DNA of 64,000 nucleotides from W0P28-013 sp963658575 (GTDB taxonomy: Bacteria > Bacteroidota > Bacteroidia > Bacteroidales > Paludibacteraceae), in assembly GCA_963658575.1 (NCBI GenBank), contig CAVKQB010000006.1, positions 1-64,000 of the forward strand, given 5' to 3'. A program made the translations under genes and the position numbers. The notes beneath the pieces were generated by a model. It was not told the DNA's origin. It was given only the letters and a program-made list of their open reading frames with translations, and did not search any database. Positions 17,354-25,751 of this stretch are shown piece by piece; the first letter of the stretch is position 1, and the number at the start of each line of letters is the position of its first letter.

Positions 17354-18874
17354 CTAAAACGGTACGTCTTCTTGTTGCGGCGGCAGGTCGTAGTTGGTTG
17401 GCATGGCGGGCTGCGGCGCGCTGCTGTTGATGTGCGATTCTATCAATTGACCGCCGTAGCCGAAGTTTTCGTCGTCCTCCTCGTTCATGAAACGCGCGTA
17501 TTCGTGCTTGAAACGCAGGTCGATGTCGCCCGTCGCGCCGTTGCGGTGCTTGGCAATGATGATTTGCGCAATGCCGCGCAGGTCTTTCTTGGTGGTCGGA
17601 TCTTCGTAAATTTTGTAGTAGTCGGGGCGGTGAATGAAACAAACCATATCGGCATCTTGCTCGATGGCACCCGATTCGCGCAAGTCCGACAACTGCGGCT
17701 TTTTGCCCTCGACCGAACCTTGACCGCGGTTTTCGACGTTACGGTTCAACTGCGACAGCGCAATAATCGGAATGTCCAACTCCTTGGCAAGCCCCTTGAG
17801 CGACCGCGAAATGGTGCTGACCTCCTGCTCGCGGCTCTGGAAACGCATGCCCGATGCGTTCATCAGTTGCAGATAGTCGATGATGATGACTTGAATGTTG
17901 TTCTCCTCCTTGAGCCGCCGCGCCTTGGTCTGAAATTCGAGTACCGACATGTTCGGCGTGTCGTCGATGTAGATGGGCGCACCTTGCAGATTTTTGATTT
18001 TTGCGTCCAACTGTTTCCATTCGTGCTTTTCGAGTTGGCCGCTTTTGATTTTTTCGCCCGGAATAGAGCAGACGTTCACTATCAAGCGGTTGACAAGTTG
18101 CACGTTCGACATTTCGAGCGAAAAGATGGCCACGGGAATGTGCATGTCCACCGCCATGTTTTTGGCCATCGACAGCACGAACGCCGTTTTGCCCATAGCC
18201 GGCCGCGCCGCAATGATAATCAAATCCGACTTTTGCCAGCCCGATGTGATTTTGTCCAATTTGTGGAATCCGCTCGGAGTGCCGCTCATGCCGCCGTCGC
18301 GCGCTGCAGCCTTTTTCAGCCGCTCAAACGCCTCCTCGATTACGGGGTCGATTTGTGTTACGCCCTTTTTCAGCCGGTTTTGCGATAGGTCGAACAGACG
18401 CCCTTCGGCCTCTTGCATCAGGTCGTCCACGTCGGTGCTCTCCTCGAAAGCCTTACCCTGAATATCGCTGGCAATGCTGATGAGTTCGCGCGCTAGAAAC
18501 TTCTGCGCAATGATTTGCGCGTGGTAGACGATGTGCGCCGACGATGCCACTTTGGCCGTCAGCATGGCCACGGCGTATGCGCCGCCAGCCGTCTCCAAGT
18601 CGCCGTTTTTGCGCAATCGCTCGGTAACGGTGTGCATATCTACGGGGGCGCGCTCGCCGTAAAGTTCGGCTATGGCCTTGTAGATGGCTTGGTGCTGCGG
18701 CGCGTAGAAACTTTGTGCCGACAGAATATCCACCACTTTGTCCATGGCGGAGCCGTCTATCATCAGTGCGCCCAGCACCGACTCCTCGATTTCGGGGGCG
18801 CAAGGGGGCATTTTGCCGTAGTCGGACGGCTCTTCGGCCTTTTTGCGCCGGTTGGTTTGCTTGGTTGTCTCCAT
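17354..18874 (-). CDS. dnaB: Replicative DNA helicase DnaB
   Basis: 506 residues from the ATG complementary to 18872-18874; a longer TTG start adds 12 residues and is less likely. The N-terminal domain (SVLGALMIDGSAMDKVVDIL) binds primase, and the C-terminal RecA-like ATPase begins near residue 180. Walker A is in IIAARPAMGKTAF, Walker B in IIIDYLQLM, and the Arg-finger and Gln motifs are in ISRSLKGLAKELDIPI and ALSQLNRNVENR. DnaB is the hexameric helicase of the replication fork. A weak promoter-like TAATTTTG lies at 18965-18972 on the minus strand. The C-terminal tail (residues after 465) is Gly/Gln/Pro-rich and probably disordered. Confidence 0.96.
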   Translation of the reverse strand: METTKQTNRRKKAEEPSDYGKMPPCAPEIEESVLGALMIDGSAMDKVVDILSAQSFYAPQHQAIYKAIAELYGERAPVDMHTVTERLRKNGDLETAGGAYAVAMLTAKVASSAHIVYHAQIIAQKFLARELISIASDIQGKAFEESTDVDDLMQEAEGRLFDLSQNRLKKGVTQIDPVIEEAFERLKKAAARDGGMSGTPSGFHKLDKITSGWQKSDLIIIAARPAMGKTAFVLSMAKNMAVDMHIPVAIFSLEMSNVQLVNRLIVNVCSIPGEKIKSGQLEKHEWKQLDAKIKNLQGAPIYIDDTPNMSVLEFQTKARRLKEENNIQVIIIDYLQLMNASGMRFQSREQEVSTISRSLKGLAKELDIPIIALSQLNRNVENRGQGSVEGKKPQLSDLRESGAIEQDADMVCFIHRPDYYKIYEDPTTKKDLRGIAQIIIAKHRNGATGDIDLRFKHEYARFMNEEDDENFGYGGQLIESHINSSAPQPAMPTNYDLPPQQEDVPF

Positions 18875-19175
18875 TTTCTTCTGTTTCGCTTGGAATTTGT
18901 CGCCCGCCAAACTGCTTGATTGTCAGTGGAAAACGATTTTCTGGAATGCATTTCTTTCCGAAATCAAAATTACTACAATCTCTCGTGCCGTCGCACCGAA
19001 TGCTCATCGACTTTTCAGATGCCTTTCAACCGCCTTTTCAACCGATTTTGTTCATTTTTCAACAAGTTATGAACAATTTTGCCTGCCGAAAGAGGGCAAA
19101 CGACGAATGGCCGCGTTTAGATTATTTGGAGAAACATCGTCTGTCGTGCGATTTTTTTTCGGTACGAAAATAAAA

Positions 19176-19207
19176 TTTGTAGGTTTGCAAATTTTGTTGT
19201 ACTTTTG
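19176..19207 (+). promoter_or_regulatory. Promoter of the FISUMP-like lipoprotein gene
   Basis: TTTG at 19176-19179 and TACTTTTG at 19200-19207 with a 20-base spacer match the Bacteroidota consensus. The start codon is about 110 bases downstream. The rest of 18875-19175 shows no gene. Confidence 0.6.
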
Positions 19208-19316
19208 CTGTGCAAATCTTGCGCGGTGTTTTTTGTCGCAAAACAAAAAATGTGAGCGAGCAGACACCTATTTTAGAATAATCAACAAAAATCAATAACC
19301 AAAACATCAAAATGTC

Positions 19317-19934
19317 ATGAAAAAACTCAAACTTTTTGCAGCCCTGTGTTGTGCAGCACTGCTTTTCGCTGCCTGCGAAAAAGATAACGAGCCGTCGAGC
19401 AACAACACCTCGAAAGACACCAAAGAGGCCGTCGATCTTGGCTTGAGCGTGAAGTGGGCAACCTGCAACGTAGGCGCAACAAAGCCCGAAGCCTACGGCA
19501 ACTACTACGCTTGGGGCGAAACCGAAACCAAGGATACTTACTCGTGGGATAACTACACATACCCATCAAGACCAGCCATACTTCCAGATAATTTTGATGC
19601 CGCCACCACCAATTGGGGCGGCGCATGGCGCATGCCTACCGATGTCGAATGGGCGGAACTCATCGAAAGCTGCACTTGGACTTGGACTCCTCTGAACGGC
19701 GTGGACGGCTACAAGGTGCAAGCCGCCAACGGCAACAGCATTTTCCTGCCAGCGGCGGGCTATTGCAATGGCGACAAAGTTGTCAAAGATGGCGAGTACG
19801 GAGGCTACTGGTCGAGCACGCCCTATTCGGGCGGTTCGAACTATGCGAATGGCGTAGGCCTTTACTCAGATTCCGTGGCTGTAACACACTACTACCGCGA
19901 CTTTGGAAAATCCGTTCGCCCAGTACGTGAATAA
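19317..19934 (+). CDS. Lipoprotein with FISUMP-like (Fib_succ_major) domain
   Basis: 205 residues. A lipoprotein signal peptide ends in LLFAAC at residues 15-20, so the mature protein is anchored by Cys20. After a short linker (EKDNEPSS) comes the domain typical of the Fibrobacter succinogenes major paralogous family: AVDLGLSVKWATCNVGA, YYAWGETE, WGGAWRMPTDVEWAEL, IFLPAAGY and a final SVRPVRE. These domains are exported, often in many paralogues per genome, and are thought to have a C-type-lectin-like fold; function is unknown. Three closer paralogues form a tandem array at 47591-50272. This copy stands alone, has a different leader with its own promoter, no poly-G tract, and is followed by a terminator. 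Confidence 0.85.
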   Translation: MKKLKLFAALCCAALLFAACEKDNEPSSNNTSKDTKEAVDLGLSVKWATCNVGATKPEAYGNYYAWGETETKDTYSWDNYTYPSRPAILPDNFDAATTNWGGAWRMPTDVEWAELIESCTWTWTPLNGVDGYKVQAANGNSIFLPAAGYCNGDKVVKDGEYGGYWSSTPYSGGSNYANGVGLYSDSVAVTHYYRDFGKSVRPVRE

Positions 19935-19944
19935 TTGACAACGA

Positions 19945-20225
19945 TTAGTAGCAAGACACAAGTCGCAAGACGATTAGAACAAAGATTTACAGATTAATGA
20001 TTTAATTTGTAGGGCAATTGACAATGGGAGCGCACTATGTGCGCTCCTTTTTTTGGTTCGTAGCAAGACGAATTTAGTGTGAAAGTGTGTAAAGTTAAAA
20101 AGTCTATAAAGTGGAAAGTTGATTGTGGATTTGTGGATTTGGTTATTTGGATAAATTCGTCAATTTTTCATTGTCAATTAAAAACACTCCTCATTTCTCA
20201 CTACTCATTAATTTTCACACTAAAA
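19945..20225. repeat. Composite repeat spacer after the lipoprotein gene
   Basis: Holds AGTAGCAAGACACAAG at 19947, and after the terminator a reverse-oriented word series (AGTGTGAAAGTGTGTAAAG, AAAGTCTATAAAGTGG, TTATTTGGAT) and then CTCACTACTCATTAA and TTTCACACT before the bamD promoter. Confidence 0.7.
20027..20054 (+). terminator. Intrinsic terminator
   Basis: GGAGCGCAC (20027-20035) and GTGCGCTCC (20039-20047) form a nine-base-pair stem with a TAT loop and a seven-T tail. It ends the FISUMP-like lipoprotein gene. Confidence 0.9.
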
Positions 20226-20235
20226 AAATCGTCGC

Positions 20236-20266
20236 TTGTTTGTTTTGCAAAAAAAGTATATCTTTG
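20236..20266 (+). promoter_or_regulatory. Promoter of bamD
   Basis: TTG at 20236-20238 and TATCTTTG at 20259-20266, spaced by 20 bases, fit the Bacteroidota consensus; the bamD start is at 20280, so the leader is very short. Confidence 0.7.
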
Positions 20267-20279
20267 CAGGTTGAAAAAT

Positions 20280-21080
20280 ATGCGAACGAAGTTTCTGTAC
20301 ATAGCGTTTGTGGCGGCATTGTTCACGTCGTGCAGCAGCGTGGGGCGGTTGCTCAAAGAGAAAGACCCGGAGGTGAAATACGCCGCCGCCAAAAATTTCT
20401 TTTTGGAGAAAAAATACAACAAATGCACGCAACTGCTCGAAGACGTTTCGCCCTATTTCAAAGGCACAGGGCGGTCGGAAGAGGTGCTCTACCTGCTGGC
20501 CGAATCGTATTGCGGACAAGAGGACTACGCCACCGCCGCCGAATACTACAAAACGTACGTCAAAAACTATCCGCGAGGCGAATATGCGCAGGAGTGCAAC
20601 TTCAAAATCGGCTACTGCTACTACAAAGATTCGCCCGACCCGCGCCTCGACCCGACAAGCACGCTCAACGCCATGACTGCCTTCTCCGAATTTCTGGAAC
20701 GCTACCCGCTGAGTCAACGCGCATCGGACGCTTACCAATACATATTCGAATTGGAAGACAAAATGGCCTACAAAGGCTACCTGAACGCCAAACTCTACTA
20801 CAACCTCGGCATGTATCTCGGCAACAATTACCGTTCGGCCATCATCACGGCCAACAATACGCTCAAGGAATATCCCGAAACAAAACACCGCGAAGAGTTG
20901 CTGTTCCTCATCTTGCAGGCCAAATACAAGGAGGCATCGCTCAGCGTGCAGGAGAAAAAGCCCGAACGCTACAGCGAGGTGGTGGACGAATACTACAACT
21001 ACGCCTCGGAATTTCCGAATGGCAAATTCATACGCGAAGCCAACCGCATGCTCAAAGAGGCCAAAGCGCATGTGAAATGA
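20280..21080 (+). CDS. bamD: Outer membrane protein assembly factor BamD
   Basis: 266 residues from the ATG just after a good promoter. The signal peptide ends in a lipobox (ALFTSC), so Cys17 is lipidated. The mature part consists of about five TPR-like repeats, recognisable in KYAAAKNFFLEKKYNKCTQL, YLLAESYCGQEDYATAAEYY and KIGYCYYKDSPD. BamD is the essential helical lipoprotein of the BAM complex that inserts beta-barrel proteins at the outer membrane. Length and the pattern 'LAE.Y....Y..A...Y..Y...YP' fit the Bacteroidota orthologues. The RNA polymerase small-subunit gene follows after 35 bases, the usual order in this phylum. Confidence 0.93.
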   Translation: MRTKFLYIAFVAALFTSCSSVGRLLKEKDPEVKYAAAKNFFLEKKYNKCTQLLEDVSPYFKGTGRSEEVLYLLAESYCGQEDYATAAEYYKTYVKNYPRGEYAQECNFKIGYCYYKDSPDPRLDPTSTLNAMTAFSEFLERYPLSQRASDAYQYIFELEDKMAYKGYLNAKLYYNLGMYLGNNYRSAIITANNTLKEYPETKHREELLFLILQAKYKEASLSVQEKKPERYSEVVDEYYNYASEFPNGKFIREANRMLKEAKAHVK

Positions 21081-21115
21081 CAACGAAACAAAAAAACTGT
21101 AAATAACAAAAAATT

Positions 21116-21448
21116 ATGGATTACAAAAAACTGAAAGCACCAACCAACACCGTTACGCGCGACATGAACAAACTCATCGAACCCGTAGGCAACGTGTACG
21201 AAGTGGTGCGCATCATCGCAAAACGCTCCAACCAAATCGCCGCCGACCTGAAACGCGAACTCGACAAAAAACTGCTCGATTTCTCGTCGTCGTCCGACAC
21301 CATGGAAGAGGTTTTCGAAAACCAAGAACAGATCGAAATCTCGCGCTACTACGAAAAGATGCCCAAACCTACACTCGATGCAATAGAAGAATTCGAAGAG
21401 GGAAAAATCTACTACCGCAATCCCGCCAATATGGAAGTGGACGAATAA
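21116..21448 (+). CDS. rpoZ: RNA polymerase omega/Rpb6-like subunit
   Basis: 110 residues. The sequence matches the Bacteroidota form of the small RNA polymerase subunit, with NVYEVVRIIAKRSNQIAADL near residue 29 corresponding to the helix that clamps the beta-prime subunit in omega and Rpb6. The C-terminal acidic end (FEEGKIYYRNPANMEVDE) is longer than in Proteobacteria, which is normal for this phylum. It is probably cotranscribed with bamD 35 bases upstream. Function: assembly and stability of RNA polymerase in the cytoplasm. Confidence 0.88.
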   Translation: MDYKKLKAPTNTVTRDMNKLIEPVGNVYEVVRIIAKRSNQIAADLKRELDKKLLDFSSSSDTMEEVFENQEQIEISRYYEKMPKPTLDAIEEFEEGKIYYRNPANMEVDE

Positions 21449-21500
21449 TGCGCCATACGCACAACATTTGGTAGGGGAGAGCAGACACGCTTTCCCCCAC

Positions 21501-21534
21501 TTTTTGTATTTTCGGAAAAAATGTTGTAACTTTG
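21501..21534 (+). promoter_or_regulatory. Promoter of the DUF4199 gene
   Basis: TTTTTG at 21501-21506 and TAACTTTG at 21527-21534, spaced by 20 bases, match the Bacteroidota consensus 26 bases before the start codon. Confidence 0.75.
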
Positions 21535-21559
21535 TCCGTTTGATAAAACGCTGATTCGT

Positions 21560-22081
21560 ATGAGACCTACGGCACTGAAACACGCTATGTACTTTGGCCT
21601 GATGTTGGGGCTGGCTTTCTGCCTCATCTTTTTCCTCTCCACCTGCGACAATGTCCTGTGCAACGTCGTCGTTTGGGTGGCAGTGCTGCTGGTGCCCTAC
21701 GCCGCCTACCGCCTGACCGTCGATTGCCGCGAACGCGTGTGCGACGGGTACATATCGTACAGCGAAGCCTTTCTCTACGGAATACAACTCTTTTTCTATG
21801 CCGCTATCGTGGGCGCAGCGTTCAAACTGGTCTATTTCAAATACATCGCCCCCGACTTCTTGCCGAATACGCTCGACGAATCGCTCCGCTTGATGGAACA
21901 ACTCAATATGCCGCTCGGCGATGCCGAAGTAAAAGAGTTGAAACGCATGATGACACCGCTCAACATGTCGCTCAATTATATCTGGATTGATATGGCCGCT
22001 GGCATACTCGTGTCGCTCGTAGTGGCTGCCGTGGCGCGCAAAAACAAACCCAACGACGCCCCCATCACTCAAAACCAATAA
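21560..22081 (+). CDS. DUF4199 family membrane protein
   Basis: 173 residues with four predicted transmembrane helices at about 8-28 (MYFGLMLGLAFCLIFFL), 33-50 (NVVVWVAVLLVPYAAYRL), 68-90 (SYSEAFLYGIQLFFYAA) and 140-160 (YIWIDMAAGILVSLVVAAV). The size, the 'G...G..F..G' segment around residue 70 and the C-terminal KKNKP-like tail fit DUF4199, a Bacteroidota inner-membrane family of unknown function. It is followed after 11 bases by a polyprenyl-phosphate glycosyltransferase-type gene, an arrangement I remember as common in the phylum, suggesting a role in lipid-linked sugar handling. That role is inference. Confidence 0.85.
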   Translation: MRPTALKHAMYFGLMLGLAFCLIFFLSTCDNVLCNVVVWVAVLLVPYAAYRLTVDCRERVCDGYISYSEAFLYGIQLFFYAAIVGAAFKLVYFKYIAPDFLPNTLDESLRLMEQLNMPLGDAEVKELKRMMTPLNMSLNYIWIDMAAGILVSLVVAAVARKNKPNDAPITQNQ

Positions 22082-22092
22082 AAAACGCATCT

Positions 22093-23043
22093 ATGGATAT
22101 TTCGGTTGTTGTGCCGCTGTATAACGAAGTGGAATCGCTCGTGCCGCTCTACGAGTGGATTTCGCGCGTGATGGCCGCCAACGGATTCTCGTACGAAATC
22201 ATTTTTGTGAACGACGGCAGCACCGATGGCTCGTGGCAAGTGGTGCGCGATTTGCAGAAAAACGACACGCACGTGCATGGCATCTGCTTCCGCCGCAACT
22301 ACGGCAAATCGCCGGCACTCCACTGCGGCTTTGCACGCACGCAAGGCGATGTGGTCGTTACGCTCGATGCCGACTTGCAGGATTCGCCCGACGAAATCCC
22401 CGAACTCTACCGCATGATAAAGGACGACGGCTACGACCTCGTGTCGGGCTGGAAGAAAAAACGCCACGACAACACACTGACAAAAAACATTCCGTCGAAA
22501 CTCTACAATGCCACAGCGCGCCGCGTTACAGGGCTGAAACTCCACGACATGAACTGCGGCATCAAAGCCTATCGCAGCGAGGTGGTGAAAAACATCGAAG
22601 TGTATGGCGATATGCACCGCTACATTCCCTATCTGGCCAAAAACGCCGGCTTCACGAAAATCGGCGAAAAGGTGGTGGAGCACCGCAAACGGCAGTTCGG
22701 CACGTCGAAATTCGGGCTCGACCGCTTCGTGCACGGCTATCTCGACCTGTTTTCGCTCTATTTCTTGAGCCGATTTGGCAAACGACCGATGCACTTTTTC
22801 GGCTTGTGGGGCAGTGTCATGTTTTTGATAGGATTTGTGGCCATTTGCGCCGTGGGAGCCGTGAAGTTGATTGCGCTGCACAACGGCACGCCCGCTCCGT
22901 TGGTAACCAGCACACCCTATTTCTATTTGGCACTCACCATGATGATTCTCGGTACGCAGATGTTTCTGTCGGGATTCGTCGGCGAAATGCTCTCGCGTAT
23001 GTCGCCCGACCGCAACAACTACCAAATAGCCGAAGAGATTTGA
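22093..23043 (+). CDS. Family 2 glycosyltransferase, polyprenyl-phosphate type
   Basis: 316 residues. The GT-A domain covers residues 1-220: SVVVPLYNEVESLVPL at 4-19, the DXD-like VTLDADLQDSPDEI near 94, and LHDMNCGIKAYR near 153 are typical of GtrB/ArnC/DPM1-like enzymes that move a sugar from a nucleotide to a polyprenyl phosphate at the inner membrane. Two transmembrane helices at about 236-256 (FGLWGSVMFLIGFVAICAVG) and 272-295 follow, as in the GtrB subgroup. It follows the DUF4199 gene by 11 bases. The donor sugar cannot be told. Confidence 0.92.
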   Translation: MDISVVVPLYNEVESLVPLYEWISRVMAANGFSYEIIFVNDGSTDGSWQVVRDLQKNDTHVHGICFRRNYGKSPALHCGFARTQGDVVVTLDADLQDSPDEIPELYRMIKDDGYDLVSGWKKKRHDNTLTKNIPSKLYNATARRVTGLKLHDMNCGIKAYRSEVVKNIEVYGDMHRYIPYLAKNAGFTKIGEKVVEHRKRQFGTSKFGLDRFVHGYLDLFSLYFLSRFGKRPMHFFGLWGSVMFLIGFVAICAVGAVKLIALHNGTPAPLVTSTPYFYLALTMMILGTQMFLSGFVGEMLSRMSPDRNNYQIAEEI

Positions 23044-23046
23044 TAA

Positions 23047-23419
23047 TTTTTTAGTAGCAAGATACAAGTAGCAAGACACAAGTTGAGAGGTTATAGGTGA
23101 GAGAACAAAGAATATAGAACAAAGACTTTTTAATTATTCAATTGTCTAATTTCCAATTATTTAATCAAATTTTTTAGTCGCAAGACACAAGTAGCAAGTC
23201 GCAAGAAAAAAGGTGAGAGGTTATAGATTATAGGTGAGAGAGCAAAGAACAAAGACTTTTTAATTATTCAATTATCTAATTTCCAATTATTTAATCAATT
23301 TCAAATTGTCGAATCAACCAAATCATCAAATCTGCAAATCCACAAATTTTCAACTTTATAAACTTTCACACTTTCAAACTTTCTCACTTTCGCACTTTCA
23401 CACTTTCACACTAAAACAA
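23047..23419. repeat. Composite repeat spacer with an internal duplication
   Basis: Two near-copies of a block of about 120 bases (about 23050-23170 and 23173-23297), each beginning with AGTAGCAAGA or AGTCGCAAGA and ending in AATTTCCAATTATTTAATC. They are followed by AACCAAATCATCAAATC and a tail of CACTTTC blocks that stops 9 bases before the next start codon. No gene is seen here. Confidence 0.8.
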
Positions 23420-23938
23420 ATGTCCATTTTCCTTCAAATACTTGGCTACACGTTGCCTGCACTAGTTGTTTTTCTCACCACTTGGTTGGTGCTGCGCAAG
23501 CAGTTGGACAACGAAGCCGACCGCCGCAATTTTGAGTTGCGCCGTCTGTCGGTGAACCAAATCACGTCCGTGCGCCTGCGTGCCTACGAACGTCTGACGT
23601 TGCTGCTCGAACGCACACAACCCGAAGCCATGATTCTGCGCCTCGATTTGCAGGGCATGAACAACATCGAACTGCAGTCAAAACTGTTGCAGACCATTCG
23701 TAGCGAGTTCGACCACAACGTGGCGCAACAGATTTACGTGTCGCCCGAAGCGTGGGCAATGGTGAAAAACGCTCGCGAAAACTTGGTGCGCGTCATCAAC
23801 GGCGCGGCGGCGCAAGTGCAGCCCACAGGCTCTGCCATGCAGTTGGCGCAAAAACTGATAGAACTCTATTCGGCACTGCCAACCACGCCCACCGAAGCCG
23901 CCTTGAACTGCCTGAAAAACGAAGTCAAAACGCTCTGA
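23420..23938 (+). CDS. Conserved membrane-anchored protein of unknown function
   Basis: 172 residues from the ATG at 23420; a longer start would be written in repeat sequence and is rejected. A single N-terminal transmembrane helix (FLQILGYTLPALVVFLTTWLV) spans residues 4-24. It is followed by a charged helical domain, probably cytoplasmic, with LRLDLQGMNNIELQSKLLQT near residue 75. I recall the family as a conserved Bacteroidota hypothetical but cannot give it a function. It lies 36 bases before the two DUF-type exported genes and could be cotranscribed with them. The start is immediately preceded by the TTTCACACTAAAAC leader also seen in front of tatD-like and coaE genes. Confidence 0.8.
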   Translation: MSIFLQILGYTLPALVVFLTTWLVLRKQLDNEADRRNFELRRLSVNQITSVRLRAYERLTLLLERTQPEAMILRLDLQGMNNIELQSKLLQTIRSEFDHNVAQQIYVSPEAWAMVKNARENLVRVINGAAAQVQPTGSAMQLAQKLIELYSALPTTPTEAALNCLKNEVKTL

Positions 23939-23974
23939 ACAAGCGCATCGCACACAAAAAATGATGAATCGACA

Positions 23975-24469
23975 GTGAAAAACGCACGAAAAACGATACT
24001 CTTCGCTCTGCTGGCACTCGCTTTGGCGGCCTGCAACGGCAGCAACGACGGCACGTGCTACAAAGAACGCAACATCGCCGTGGGCGTGGCACTCTACAAG
24101 GTCGAATACAGCGAATCGCAAGAGGTGTACGTCGTCTCGTCGACAAGCGAACAACTCACCGTGCGTGGGCTCGACAACGACTCAACGCTCTACAAGGCAA
24201 GCACATTGAGTTCGTTCTCGCTGCCGCTCCACATTCAGGCCGATTCGTCGGTGTTTGTGCTGCAACGCGATTCGACCGGCACCGACACGCTGGTCATCTT
24301 CCATACGAACGAAAAAAATTTCATCTCGATGGAGTGCGGCTGTTTCGTTTTCCACACCATCAAAGATGCACAAATCACTGCCAACCAAATCGATTCGGTG
24401 GCGGTGCTTGATACACGTGTCGAAAACGTGTCGAACACGCATCTGCGCCTCTATTACCGCAAAAAATGA
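23975..24469 (+). CDS. DUF6452-like lipoprotein
   Basis: 164 residues from a GTG start; no in-frame ATG gives a good signal peptide. The signal peptide ends in LALAAC, so it is a lipoprotein. The mature domain contains TCYKERNIAVGVALYKVEYS and a Cys pair (MECGCFVFHTI) near residue 110. The order 'lipoprotein, then DUF6048-like barrel' matches the DUF6452/DUF6048 pair of Bacteroidota; the assignment rests on memory of that pair. The stop overlaps the next start by four bases, so the two proteins are coexpressed, probably as outer-membrane partners. Function unknown. Confidence 0.75.
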   Translation: MKNARKTILFALLALALAACNGSNDGTCYKERNIAVGVALYKVEYSESQEVYVVSSTSEQLTVRGLDNDSTLYKASTLSSFSLPLHIQADSSVFVLQRDSTGTDTLVIFHTNEKNFISMECGCFVFHTIKDAQITANQIDSVAVLDTRVENVSNTHLRLYYRKK

Positions 24470-25203
24470 AAAATCCGACACGACATATTTTGCTTCTGCT
24501 GATGGCCGTTTTGCTGAGCATGCCCGCTTTTGCGCAGCGGCGTACCGACAACAAAGCCCCCACCGATTCGGTCGTTTTCCGCGGTTTCTCGGCGCACCTC
24601 GACATCGCCTCGCCGCTCATGGGAATCATCGTCGATAGGGGCGTGATAACGGGCGAAGCGCAATTCGACATCAATCTGCTGAACAAATTTTTTCCCATCG
24701 TCGAATTTGGTTACGCATCGGTAAACGTAACCTCCGACAATGCCTCGAACTACCGCACATCGGCACCGTTTTGGCGCATCGGTTTTAACTACAATTTCCT
24801 GAAAACCAAGAAAAACAAAGTCGAATTGTTGAACCGCAACTATCCGTTCATCGGCCTGCGCTACGGCATGAGTGTGGTCAGTTACGACATGGGCAACGTG
24901 CCGCTCTCCGAAGGCTATTGGAACGAAAGTGCCACGATGGATTTTAGCGACAAAAATGTTTATGCTGGCTGGGTCGAAATTCTTGCTGGCGTGCGCGTCG
25001 ATTTGGCCAAAGGCTTCACCATGGGCTGGTCGGCACGCGTGCGGCTGGGGCTACACACCTCGCTGCACAACGATTCGCAACTATGGTTCGTGCCAGGCTA
25101 CGGCAAGTCGGGCAACGCACAATTTTCGTTCAACTATACGGTGGGATTTACCTATCGCACCAAGTTCGAGCGGCAGCGCATGAACGCCGTCGTCGAGAAG
25201 TAG
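24466..25203 (+). CDS. DUF6048-like outer-membrane protein
   Basis: 245 residues. A signal peptide ends in PAFAQ near residue 24. The mature protein alternates hydrophobic and polar residues in strands (FSAHLDIASPLMGIIV, AQFDINLLNKFFPIVEFGYA, WRIGFNYNFLK) and ends in FNYTVGFTYRTKF, consistent with a small beta-barrel of about 10 strands. The Arg/Asn tail after the last strand is short. It overlaps the lipoprotein gene by four bases. A barrel plugged or accompanied by a lipoprotein is the simplest reading; the function of the family is unknown. Confidence 0.82.
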   Translation: MKNPTRHILLLLMAVLLSMPAFAQRRTDNKAPTDSVVFRGFSAHLDIASPLMGIIVDRGVITGEAQFDINLLNKFFPIVEFGYASVNVTSDNASNYRTSAPFWRIGFNYNFLKTKKNKVELLNRNYPFIGLRYGMSVVSYDMGNVPLSEGYWNESATMDFSDKNVYAGWVEILAGVRVDLAKGFTMGWSARVRLGLHTSLHNDSQLWFVPGYGKSGNAQFSFNYTVGFTYRTKFERQRMNAVVEK

Positions 25204-25212
25204 GGCAGAACA

Positions 25213-25638
25213 TCACTTTTTCTTTCCCAGCAAAATCGTGTCGATCCACGTTTTCAGCTGCTCTTTGGGCTGCAGGCCGAGCGCGATTTCGGGCGTTCCG
25301 CTCATCGGACAAAAGACAATAGTCGGGTAACTGCGCACACCAAATATATAGGCAAGTTCGCGCTCCTGCTCGGCATCGACCTTGTAGATGTAAATCTCGT
25401 CGCTATACTCTTTCGACAACTCTTCCAAAATCGGAGCAAGCCGTTTGCACGGGCCGCACCATGTGGCGTAAAAATCGATGACACACGGGCGGTCGCCGAG
25501 ATATTCCCACTTCGTGTCGGCTTCGTAATTGTCCACTTTCTTCAGAAATTCGGCTTTCGTAAGGGGACGCGTTTGGGCTACGGCAACGCCCGCCAAAGCC
25601 GCCAGCGCAAAAATCAGGGCTATTTTTCTCATTTTCAT
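25213..25638 (-). CDS. Secreted thioredoxin-fold protein
   Basis: 141 residues. A signal peptide (IALIFALAALAGVAVAQ) is followed by one thioredoxin domain with the active site WCGPCK near residues 59-64 (DFYATWCGPCKRLAP) and the cis-Pro in SYPTIVF near 105. It should act as a disulfide oxidoreductase in the periplasm. The C-terminal region is short, and there are no extra Cys residues apart from one in FCPM. It converges with the DUF6048-like gene (nine bases between stops). A TATCTTTG promoter is seen upstream on the minus strand. Confidence 0.93.
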   Translation of the reverse strand: MKMRKIALIFALAALAGVAVAQTRPLTKAEFLKKVDNYEADTKWEYLGDRPCVIDFYATWCGPCKRLAPILEELSKEYSDEIYIYKVDAEQERELAYIFGVRSYPTIVFCPMSGTPEIALGLQPKEQLKTWIDTILLGKKK

Positions 25639-25663
25639 ACGTTTGTCAAACTATTTTGTAGCA

Positions 25664-25671
25664 CAAAGATA
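25664..25671 (-). promoter_or_regulatory. -7 promoter element of the thioredoxin gene
   Basis: TATCTTTG on the minus strand, 26 bases before the start codon. The -33 element is weak. It is back-to-back with the promoter of the kinase gene on the plus strand. Confidence 0.6.
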
Positions 25672-25696
25672 CAAATTTTGTATCGCCCGGCACTGC

Positions 25697-25732
25697 TTTT
25701 TGCGCAAAAGTCGAAAAAAAATCGTAATTTCG
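25697..25732 (+). promoter_or_regulatory. Probable promoter of the kinase-RapZ gene
   Basis: TTTTTG at 25697-25702 and TAATTTCG at 25725-25732, with a 22-base spacer and one mismatch in the -7 box, 20 bases before the start codon. Confidence 0.45.
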
Positions 25733-25751
25733 CTCCACAATTCCGCCGAAA

